Below are positions 24,501-33,019 of a stretch of 64,000 nt of DNA, one piece after another. The first letter of the stretch is position 1. Every line of letters begins with the position of its first letter. Both the position numbers and the translations under genes were made by a program. Under the pieces are notes generated by a model. It did no database searches and had not been told where the DNA came from. It worked only from the letters and a program-made list of their open reading frames with translations. Origin of the DNA: Edaphochlamys debaryana (Eukaryota > Chlorophyta > Chlorophyceae > Chlamydomonadales); NCBI GenBank assembly GCA_016858145.1, contig JAEHOE010000017.1, forward strand, positions 496,001 through 560,000. Reading direction: 5' to 3'.

Positions 24501-27500
24501 CGGTTGTGTGTGTGTGGGGGGGGGGCGCTGAGGGTGTGGGGTGAGGCGGTGGGGAGGTGTTGAGGGCTGCTCGTGTAAGCCAGAGGTGAGGACGTGCGAT
24601 GGAGAGAAAGGGTACACGAGGTCAGGGTCAGGGCCCAACCAGGAGGTCCAACACCTGGGGGGGGGGTTGTCTCTGCAGGGTTCGGGGGCAGGGGCTTCGG
24701 ACCTCCCCTGTGCCGCCTCCTGGCTTCCCCCCATAGACGCGCAGACCCTTCCCGTTCGCACTTTCCCGCCCACCCTCAAACCAACTGCTGGAAACGCCAC
24801 CCGCCCCACCCCACCCACCCATCCCCCAAACCTCAAACCCCACCCCCTCCAGGTGGTGGGTCGGCTGCCCAAGCTGTCCATCCTCATGGCCTCGCACTGC
24901 GCCATCGCCGCACTGGCGCCCGAGCTGCTGGGGCAGCTAAGCAGGCTGCAGGTGGGGGGGGAGGGGGAGGGGGGAAGGGGGGCTGCTGGGGGCTCTCAGC
25001 AGGCTGCAGGTGGGGGTGGGGGGGCGGGGGGCAGCACTAGAGGAGTGGGTGGAAGGTTGGCAAGGGGAGGGGGGCGCGGGTCCAGTCTGGCCGGAAGTAA
25101 AAGCAGAGGCCTGAAGACCTCGGAGGAAGAGGCCGAGTTGGCGGGTAGATGCTCGGCTGGCGGTCGGACTAACCGTGCCGCTCCCATGCTCGTGTCCCGC
25201 ACTCCCCCCCCCTTCCCACCCACCCCCCAGGCTCTGGTGCTTCAGGGCAACCTGCTGGCCGACCTGCCCCCCACCATCTCCAAACTCACGGACCTCAAGG
25301 TGATTGGGGGTCCGCGGGCGCAGCAGCGTTTTGTGGGTGGGGGCCCGCCGCCGCCGCCGCAGGCAGGATCCAGGGTCCGTGGGAGGCCCTTCCCCCGCTG
25401 GGCTGTGCTGAGCATGCGACCGCGACCCCCCGCACACGCGCCGCCAGCTCCGCGCAAACCCTTTCATCCCTCCCCCCCTCCCCCCCTCCCCCCCTCCCCC
25501 TGCTCGAGCTCCCGTGTGCTTCCCTGGTGCAGGCGACTCGATGCCACTCAGCAAGAAACACAGCTGCCTCCCCTCCCCCCTCGTCTCTAGCTGGTAAACA
25601 AAAATCCCTCCCTGCCCTCCCCCTGCCCTCCCCTCCCCTCCCCCCCCTGTCAGGCCCTGGTGCTTCAGGGCAACGCCCTGGTCCGCCTGCCCGACTCCCT
25701 CTCCGCCTGCGTGGGCCTGCGCCTGCTGGATGTGTCGTACAACACCCTCACGTCGCTGCCCAGCGGGCTGGGGGCGCTGAGCAGGTGGGGGGCGGGGGTA
25801 AAGGGGGTTAAGGGGGGCCTAGGGCGTCGCTACGGGGGGAAGGGAAGGGGACGGTGCTTGGAGGGGACTGGGGCCTCCACTGCACACACCCGCCCTTGCC
25901 GGGGCGGACGAGGCTTGCGAGGGAATGAAGGGATGCGGGAGCACTTGTGCTCTTCTCTCGACTTCCATGGACCTGGCGACGAGCCTCTCGGCACCCTCTG
26001 ACCCGCTTCACTCCCCCTCCTCCCCCCCTCGCCTCCCCCTCCCCCCCCCCAGGCTCAAGGGCCTGAAGCTCGGCCACAACGCCCTCTCCGCCCTCCCCAC
26101 CGGCCTCTCCTGCCTGGGGGGCCTCACGGAGCTTCTCATGTCCCACAACCCGCTGCCGCTGCAGGTGGGGTTCGCTGGGGTTGGTTGGGAGTGGTTGGGA
26201 GTGGTTGGGGGTAGTTGGGAGTGGTAGGGGTTGGTTGGGAGTGGTTGGGGGTGGTTGGGGGTGGTTGGGAGTGGTTGGGAGTGGTTGGGAGCGGGAGGGG
26301 GGACTGGAGAGGGGAGTTGCTTGAGCGTGGGTCTGGTGTTGGGTGTGCAGGGCAGGGGCGGTGGGAGGCGGCGTGGGGTGTTGGCCTCGCATCCCGCAGA
26401 AGGGCGAGTCGCCAACACAACCCCCTCCACCCCCTCCACCCCCCTCTCTCCCCTTATCTGTTTCCCGCTCGAAAAAAATACCCCTCTCTCCCCTCCCTCC
26501 CCTCCCTCCCCCCCAGGGCGAGCTGAACGCCACGGGCGCCCCAGCGGTCCGCCGGCTGCTGGCCGCCGCCCTGGCCGCCTGCGCCGCCAAGGAGTCGGCG
26601 GCGGCGGCGGCGGAGAAGCAGGGCGCGGCGGCGGCGCTGGCGGCGAAGGCGGCGGCGCTCAAGGTGGGGCGGGGTGGGGCAAGTGGGGGGAGGTGGGGGG
26701 GATTGGGGTGGGAATGGGGGCTGGGGCGTGAGGTGCTGAGGTCGGCGTGGTGTTTTGCTCGCCAGGAATTGGTTAGCCCCCGCTCCGTGCTTGCAGTTGC
26801 CCACCGTCCGCCCACCCCCGCTAAAACTCCCGCCCCCTTACCCCCAGATCACACGCGAGGAGGAGGAGCAGGAGGCGGAGGCGGAGGCAGCCGCGGCAGA
26901 GGTGCGGGGGTGGTGGTGGAATCATGCTTCCCGGTGCTCCTCACTGCCTCCGCCGCACCCGTCACTGACGTCATAACGACCCCAACCGCCGTCGCGCGCT
27001 GCCGTACGCTTGCTCGTCCAGGTGGTTGCTGACCTGGAGGCGCTGCGGGACGAGGAGGAGGCGCGCGCCGCCGCGCCGCCGCCGCCGCCCCCCGAGATCA
27101 AGACCGCCGAGGGCCCCGACGCCATCAACCGCCGGGTGGCCATGATGCAGGTGGGGGGGAGGGGGGGGGGGGGGGGGGGGGGGGGACGGCGAAGGGTGTT
27201 TTGACACGCGTCGGCGCCCTGTACCGAGTGGCCATGATGAAGGTGGGGGGGAAGGGGGGGGGGGGACGGGGGGGTGGGGGGAGGGCGAAGGGTGTTTTGA
27301 CACGCGTCGGCGCCCTGTACCGAGTGGCCATGATGCAGGTGGGGGGGGAGGGGGGGGGGGAGTGCGAGGAAGATGCAGGGAGGGCAGGAAGGCATGTTGG
27401 CGGAAACGAACGAGGCGACTGCCTACCACTGCCACCTTTGGCAGGCCCTTGATCTCTCCCTCCTCTACCCTCCCCCTCCCAACCCGCCCCTTCCCCCCCC

Positions 27501-28928
27501 CCAGGAGGAGATCAACGCCCGCTCCCCCGACGCGAAGTGGCTGTACGTTCAGAAGCACCAGGAGACGCTGGGGAGGGACCCGCTGAGGCCCAAGGTGGGG
27601 CGGCGGGTGTGTGTGTGCAGGGAGGGGGGGTCGGGCGGTGCCCTGCGCTGCCCGGCCTCCAGCCCTGCGCAAACTGAGTGCTGGCGTTGTCGCACTCCTC
27701 CATCAAGCGCTCGGGCGCTTAAAGCCCCGTCTACACACGTTTGGGGTGGCGGGCTACCTCTCTCGCTACCTCCATCTCGTGCTCCGCACGCGCCTCCCCA
27801 CGCCGCACGTGCCCCACGCTCCGCCTGCCCCCCACGCCCCGCCCTCCCCCCCCAGGCCGACGCCTGGATGCAGGTGCCCATCATGAACATTCCCCGCATC
27901 ATCGCCGCTATCTCTTCGCCCCCGCCCCCGCCCGAGCCGGGGCAGCCGGGGGCGGGGGGGCCCGCGGGGCTGGACGCGGACGGCAAGCCGCTGAGGCCGC
28001 AGGTAGGGGGGAGGGGGAAGGGGGTTGAGGGAGGGGGAGAGGGGTGGTGGTGGTGCAAGAATGGGGGTCGCAAAAGGTTGAGGAGCAGGGAGGCAGCATG
28101 AGCCTTGGCGGGAGGGGAGGGGAGAGTCCACGGCGCGGGAAGGCTGAGTCCAGAAGGGATGGAGGGGGAGGGACGCGTCGGCATGCATAGTATTCATTAC
28201 TCCCCCTTCCTCCTCCCTCCCCCCCTTCCCCCCTCCCCCCCTGTCAGGTGATGCACCGCTTCAAGCGCGTGGTGGACCAGTCCGCCATGGCCATGAACCT
28301 GCTGGGCAGGGTGCAGGTACGGCAGTACGACAAGCGTACGGCAACAGATCTGCACGTTGGGGCTTGGCTGCATGCACAAGTTCCATGCCCCCATGTAGCG
28401 TGTCGTCCTCGTTCTTGTCCTCGATCCCCCCTCGATCCCGACTCCGCTTTCGCTCCCCCTACCCCGCCCCCCCACCCCCCACCCCAGGGCGTCATGACGG
28501 CCAAGGCGGGGCCGCCCATGCCCGGCCCCCCCGGCAGCGCCATGCCCCACGGGCCAATGCACCCCCCGGGGAGCGCCATGCCAATGCCACCCCTGCCCCC
28601 GGGCAGCGCCATGCCCCCCCCGGGGATGATGATGCCGCCCATACCCCCCCCTGGAATGATGATGCCACCGGGGATGATGATGCCCCCAGGAATGATGCTG
28701 CCGCCTGGGGGCATGATGCCGGGGATGATGCCGCCGGGGATGATGATGCCGGGCGGGGGCATGACGCCAGGGGGGTTCCCCGGCGGAATGATGATGCCAC
28801 CCGGAATGATGCCGGGGATGATGCCGGGGGCGATGCCGGGGGGGTTCGTGCCGCCGCCGCCGCCGGGCGGGGTCCGGCCGGGCATGGGGCCGCCGCTGCC
28901 GCCGGGGGCCCCGCCGCCGCGGCGCTGA
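18560..28928 (+). CDS. leucine-rich repeat protein with Met/Pro/Gly-rich tail
   Basis: Twenty-nine exons, phases consistent throughout, 1132 residues: 18560-18634, 18723-18883, 19048-19195, 19517-19591, 19835-19890, 20108-20219, 20464-20595, 20897-21017, 21323-21417, 21690-21785, 21980-22083, 22279-22442, 22712-22836, 22979-23032, 23310-23417, 23722-23818, 24112-24188, 24326-24436, 24853-24951, 25231-25299, 25654-25784, 26053-26164, 26517-26663, 26848-26901, 27022-27150, 27505-27594, 27856-28002, 28248-28316, 28488-28928. Residues about 20-775 are leucine-rich repeats of the LxxLxLxxNxLxxLP type, interrupted at about 160-255 by a non-LRR insert. Residues 780-900 are Ala/Glu-rich and probably a coiled coil. 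The final 145 residues are Met/Pro/Gly repeats (PPGMMMPP and similar). The LRR part recalls LRRC40-like cytosolic proteins; there is no signal peptide or membrane span. A scaffold role is likely, the partner unknown. Introns 2 and 10 use GC donors. Exons 20 and 21 are near-duplicate LRR exons. Confidence 0.88.
19167..19318 (+). repeat. duplicated end of exon 3 plus donor site
   Basis: The last 30 bases of exon 3 with their GT (19167-19197) recur almost unchanged at about 19288-19318 inside the intron. A following block (CTCTGGTNTGCAAGG..., 19248 and 19397) is duplicated too, so the unit is roughly 120-150 bp. Confidence 0.85.
20575..20681 (+). repeat. duplicated end of exon 7 plus donor site
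   Basis: GAGCTGTCCAAGCTGCAG|GT at the exon 7 border is repeated 84 bases downstream as GAGCTGCCCAAGCTGCAG|GT (ending 20681). The copy is preceded by the 23-bp element at 20632-20654. Confidence 0.85.
20632..20654 (+). repeat. 23-bp intron element, copy 1
   Basis: Begins GTGTTTTGACACGCGTCGGC. The same 23 bases occur at 27196-27218 and 27292-27314 in another intron of the same gene, each time directly before a duplicated exon end. Confidence 0.85.
24940..25016 (+). repeat. duplicated end of exon 19 plus donor site
   Basis: AGCAGGCTGCAG|GTGGGGG at the exon 19 border (24940-24958) is repeated 58 bases later (24998-25016) inside the intron. Confidence 0.85.
26165..26293 (+). repeat. intron minisatellite GGTTGGGAGTGGTTGGGG
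   Basis: The first 130 bases of LRR intron 22 are built from degenerate copies of GGTTGGGAGT and GGTTGGGGGT, starting at the donor site itself. Confidence 0.8.
27136..27340 (+). repeat. triplicated end of exon 25 plus donor, with 23-bp element
   Basis: GTGGCCATGATGCAG|GT at 27136-27152 (true exon end) recurs at 27228-27244 (one base changed, AAG|GT) and 27324-27340 (identical). Both intron copies follow the 23-bp element (27196-27218, 27292-27314). Spacing is 92 and 96 bases. Confidence 0.9.
27161..27185 (+). repeat. poly(G) run, 25 nt
   Basis: Uninterrupted run of 25 G just inside the donor of LRR intron 25. The exact length may be unreliable because such runs are hard to sequence. Confidence 0.85.
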
Positions 28929-29461
28929 GCGGGGCTCCGGGTGAGAGGCGGGTCGCAGGGGACCTAGAGAGGAGGAGGAGGAGGCCGGGGAAAGGGTGGA
29001 GGTGTGGAGGGCGGAGTGGGCGGAGGCGGCAGGGGCAGTCTGCCGCGCGGGATGTGCACGCGAACTGCATGCTGCGCGGAGGGGGCTGCGGGGAGGAGGA
29101 CGTCGGGTTCAGTTAGCAGCAGCGCAGGGTAGACGGGTAGGCCAACGCAGGATGGGACGTAGACGTGAGCGAGAGGAGGGCAGGATAGGGCAGAGGGAGA
29201 GCACGGCACGTGGGCGGGCAACGGCGGTTAGGGCCCGGACGTACGCCGGCTGTCGCGTACGTCTGGGGCGAGTTGGCGCAAATACGCCCTCGGGCGTCAG
29301 CCTTGGGAAGCGCAACGTGGCAAGTGAGGTGCATGGGTGTGATCGGGGATGAGGGCGTCGTCAACCTCGCCGAAACGAGTGTAACTCGGATTGTAGTTAA
29401 GCGCGGGAACGCGGTACACGAGCTCAGCCCTCACCCCGGCCCTGTATACCGTCACAGCGTT
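28929..29461. other. intergenic region between LRR and DUF924 genes
   Basis: Holds the 3' UTR of the LRR gene and, after its candidate poly(A) signal at 29380, only about 80 bases before the upstream in-frame start of the DUF924 gene. No other gene is seen. Confidence 0.5.
29380..29384 (+). terminator. candidate poly(A) signal TGTAA
   Basis: TGTAA about 450 bases after the LRR stop codon and before the next gene on the same strand. Assigned by motif and position. Confidence 0.5.
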
Positions 29462-31580
29462 ATGCTCGCCAGAGCCCTGCACTCTCTCGCGAGGCCTTCG
29501 GTCCATCGGAACGCTGCTGCTGCAACATACCGCTGCACCGACTTGCACCGCCTGTGCAGCAGTCGCCAGCAGCTCAGCAACAGGCCTCTGTCTGCAGCAC
29601 GCGCTAGCCAGGGTACCGGGACAAGCGGCGCAAAGATGATGTTCTACGAGAGAGCCGAGGCGGTGCTCGATTTCTGGTGCGGCCGTGCGAGCTGCTCGTG
29701 TCATTACTCGCTGCTAGGGCTGGCACTCTCTATCACCTGTTCACCACTCCCGGCCATCGTGACTCTGGCAGCATCCCGCCACCCCGACAGCCCCTCCCCT
29801 TGCCACCTTGCTACCTTGCCACCAGCAACTCACCCCAACTATCCTGTTCCTCGCGCTGCAAGTTCCAGCCCCGCGACGGCAATCGCACGCCTGCTGGGCC
29901 CGCTTCACCTCCCCCCTCGCCCCTTCCGCAGGTTCGGCCCCGACTACAAGTCCGCGGATGACGCCTGGTTCCCGACCGATCGCTACTCGCTGTGGTTCAA
30001 GGGCGGCCCTGCGGTGGACCAGGTGGGTGCACGCGGTACCCGCAGGGTGGGGGGGCCGTGGGTGCACGCGGTACCCGCAGGGTGGGGGGGCCGTGGGTGA
30101 GGCAGTCGCAGGGGCGGGGAGCGTGCAGCAGCGGCAGGCGTTGGACCCGGCGTCCCATGAACACCCCCCTGTGCCTGGATCTGCTGCCTTGCCGTGACAG
30201 GACGTCACCCAAACGTTTGGTCGCGACCTGGAGGCCATTGCGCGCGGTGACTTCGACAGCTGGAAGGATGGCGACATGTTCAGCATCGTGGCGGGCATCG
30301 TCCTCATGGACCAATTTTCCAGGTGCGGGAGCCTCCAGCGTTGGAATAGGATGGCGTAAGGCCCGGGTCTGCTATTTTTGGGGTGGCGTCGGTAGATTGA
30401 AGAGCGACAGCTTTGCGAGGTGGTGTGGGGGGGGGTGGGGTGGAGGGGGAGGCATTGGGGCCTCTTGTGTGGGGTCCAGGCGGGAAGGGTGCGGTGTCAC
30501 CGACCTGTCACGACCGTGCCTCCGTCCCGCCCCATCACGAAACCCCCGTTTGCCCCCGCCCCCAGGAACGCTTACCGCGGCACCCCCCAGTCCTTCGCTC
30601 TGGACCCCAAGGCCCTCGAGTGGGCCGAGCTCGCCGTGGTGGGTCGGCCAGGGCTGAGAGAGAGGATTCGAAAAAGACGTGCAGAGCAAAGCAGCAGCTG
30701 CACGCGCAGGGTGTGGACTGGCTGCTGACGTAATGCCCGTTGGGGAGAAAGACGAGGGTGTGGAGTCTTGGTTGCAGTGATGCCCGAGGGGAAGTGGTCG
30801 GTCTGTCTTGCCGGCCTTGCTTTTGGGTGCTGCTCCAGGGCTGGGGAGGACGGGGGGCAGGCTGGGGATGTCAGGGGGCGACAGGTCCGGTGCGTCGTGC
30901 GGGCCTTGCAGCAAGCTGCCCGGTGGTCCGCCCTGCTGGTGTGGGTTGCGAGGTGAGGAGCACCCCACACCCATCAGCACGCTGTTGCTGTGAGGCGTCA
31001 ACCGGGTGGGGCCCGGCTGAGGAACGGCGTCTCACCCCTGACCCCTGGCTGTCCCTGCCCCACCAACCCACCCGTGCGCAGGAGAGCGGTACGGACAAGA
31101 AGCTGCCGGCCGTGATGCGGTACTTCACGTACATGCCGTACATGCACAGCGAGAATCTGGCCATGCAGGAGGTACGTTTACGTACGGCACACATGGGCAC
31201 GCCCCATCCTTGGGGCCGCAAGCCCGCGACCCCTCCGCACATTACCTGCGCTGCCCTCTGCCTCATCGCCACGTGCGCAATCCACCCCCGCCCTCGCATG
31301 CGGCCCTCCCTCACCTGCGCCCTCCCTCCCACTCTTTACCTTCGCACCACCGCAGAAGGGGGTGGGTCTGTTCCGCTCCGCCGCAGAGGAATACGCGGCG
31401 GGAGGCGACCGCACCGCGGTGGCTGCCCAGGCCATGCGCAATGGAGATGACTTCGCGGCGCGTCATCAGGTCATCATCGCCCGCTGGGGCCGCTTCCCGC
31501 ACCGCAACGCCATTCTGGGGCGGGAGACCACGCCCGAGGAGGAGGCGGGGCTGGCGGACGGAAGCATCGCCAAGTTCTGA
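29462..31580 (+). CDS. DUF924 family protein, copy 1
   Basis: Six exons: 29462-29676, 29932-30022, 30201-30322, 30566-30638, 31082-31171, 31356-31580 (271 residues). The family is recognised by VLDFWFGPD near the start of the domain, SIVAGIVLMDQFSRNAYRGT in the middle, YFTYMPYMHSENLAMQE, and the closing HQVIIARWGRFPHRNAILGR. DUF924 proteins are small all-helical proteins common in bacteria and plants; their biochemical role is not established. I chose ATG 29462, which adds a 58-residue Arg/Ser/Ala-rich leader starting MLARALHSLARPSVHRN, like a mitochondrial or plastid presequence. The alternative is ATG 29636 directly before the conserved domain. A paralogue lies at 63006 on the other strand. 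Confidence 0.9.
30023..30092 (+). repeat. 35-bp tandem duplication at intron start
   Basis: The first 35 bases of DUF924 intron 2, beginning GTGGGTGCACGCGGTACCCG, are repeated immediately and perfectly (30023-30057, 30058-30092). A third copy of the donor-like GTGGGT follows. Confidence 0.9.
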
Positions 31581-32451
31581 GCGAGCGCTGGGGGGGCGGG
31601 GGGGGGGGGTGCCGTGCGTGTGGCGGACGTGCTTGCGGCGGAGGAGGTCGGCGGGCGAAGAGCTCCCGTGGGCGTGCGGCGAGTCCCCGCTTGGCTGCCC
31701 TCGCCGGCGGCACCTTTGCTGATGTGGCATTCGCGTCGGGGTGGGGCGGAGGGTTCGTGAGTGCGCGTGCGAGTGGCAGGGCGTGCCGCCAAGCGTGCGG
31801 GGCGTGAGCGATTGGACAGCGTAACCTGGCGAAACCTTGCAGCGGCCGTGGGGGCGGGCGTGCTGCGGCTGTCGTGAGGCTGGAGGCATGGGCCCCGCGT
31901 AGCCCTCGTGGTAAGCACTTGAGGGCGGCTGCTGGCCTGCGCTTGTCGCGAGGCATCGCAGGGGCCTGCGAGCCTGCCGAGTTGGCTTAGGATGGCGAGG
32001 AAGGTGGGAAGTGGATTGAAGCGCGCTCGAGGTTCGGCAGCGCGAGAGCTCGACGTGAGGTCGTTACACGGGGCGATGGTTATAGGAAACTGCTTGTTTC
32101 TACGCCTATTCAATGCCGGACCCTGCGCCGTTGGGTGCTCAGGCCACCTCCAACGGCTCCCGGTCCAGTTTAGGACAACACATGCAGCACTGTCGCCCCG
32201 CGCACTTGAGTCCTCTGGAGCGCGATGTAGTCGACTTGGAAGAAGCACCGAGCGCTGCCTTCGTTGTATGTTACGAGGCACTGAAGGGCTCTGAGAAGGT
32301 CGCGGGGGGGCCGCGGGGTGATCAGGATTTCTTGGCATGACAGGACTGCGTACGGCAACCGCGGGACCTGCGTCCTTATATGCTCGGCGCTTGTCAAGCA
32401 GGCAAACAAACATTATCTCTGATTCACTGTCCATCGATACCCACGCATACA
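31581..32451. other. intergenic region with TATA-like site
   Basis: No exon is supported between the DUF924 stop and the small zinc-finger gene, although a long minus-strand open frame (31466-32452) crosses it. A TATA-like TTATATG lies at 32376-32382, 70 bases before the next ATG. Confidence 0.45.
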
Positions 32452-32679
32452 ATGTCAGACCGCGACAAGAACGCGAGGTACAAGCACGAGTGGCGGGGCT
32501 CCGAGCGCAACAACAACCTCTTCGGAAGAGTGCTCAACGATTTGAGCCTGAACTGGAGAAACTGCGAGCGCTGCGGCGGTCGAGGCGTCTACGAGCGGGA
32601 CTACATCAACAGCCGCGGCGAGGGCCACGCCAACGCGCGGTGCTGGGAATGCAATGGCACCGGCAGACAGCGGGGCTAG
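32452..32679 (+). CDS. small DnaJ-type zinc-finger-like protein
   Basis: Single-exon frame of 75 residues. It carries two CxxCxGxG-like motifs, CERCGGRGVY (about residues 38-47) and CWECNGTG (about 64-71). This is the pattern of the DnaJ cysteine-rich zinc finger, but only half of the usual four motifs and with no J domain. Proteins with isolated motifs of this kind often act in plastid protein folding or photosystem assembly. The N-terminus (MSDRDKNARYKHEWRGSERN) is charged and is not an obvious transit peptide, so location is open. ATG 32452 has a TATA-like site 70 bases upstream and a TGTAA 336 bases downstream, which supports a real gene. Short length keeps confidence moderate. Confidence 0.6.
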   Translation: MSDRDKNARYKHEWRGSERNNNLFGRVLNDLSLNWRNCERCGGRGVYERDYINSRGEGHANARCWECNGTGRQRG

Positions 32680-32753
32680 CTCGCTTAAGGCTCGCTGAGT
32701 TGCTTTATTCAAGATAGTGCAGTGTACAACCTGGTGGGGGGATGTCCTGCGTT

Positions 32754-33008
32754 TGGGTCGGTTTCGGGGACCCGGGCCGGGTTGGCATGCGGACGGCGGT
32801 ATTGACGCCATGGACGACGCTTGCACGTTGAGTGACTTCAGGCGTTGTTAACAGAGGAGGGGTTTATGACTCGCTATAAAGCTAGCGGGGAGGACTCCTG
32901 CATGCAGGATTCATTTGGGTCGGGTTCGGGTCGGCCGATGGTCATCATGCGACCGGCGTTGGCGGGCGTAGGTGGCGTTCGCACGTTGAGTGAATTCAAG
33001 GGTTGTGC
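32754..33008 (+). repeat. diverged tandem duplication, about 160 bp period
   Basis: Two related blocks in the 3' region of the zinc-finger gene share TTTGGGTCGGNTTCGGG at their start (32754 and 32917) and GCACGTTGAGTGANTTCA near their end (32823 and 32981). They are about 160 bases apart with many substitutions between. Confidence 0.75.
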
Positions 33009-33014
33009 ATAGAC

Positions 33015-33019
33015 TGTAA
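33015..33019 (+). terminator. candidate poly(A) signal TGTAA
   Basis: TGTAA 336 bases after the zinc-finger gene stop, just beyond the second block of the diverged duplication. Confidence 0.45.

Noticed and set aside
31466..32452. Minus-strand frame of 328 codons behind DUF924 copy 1
   Set aside because: It overlaps the DUF924 last exon in antisense and runs into intergenic DNA without any domain.
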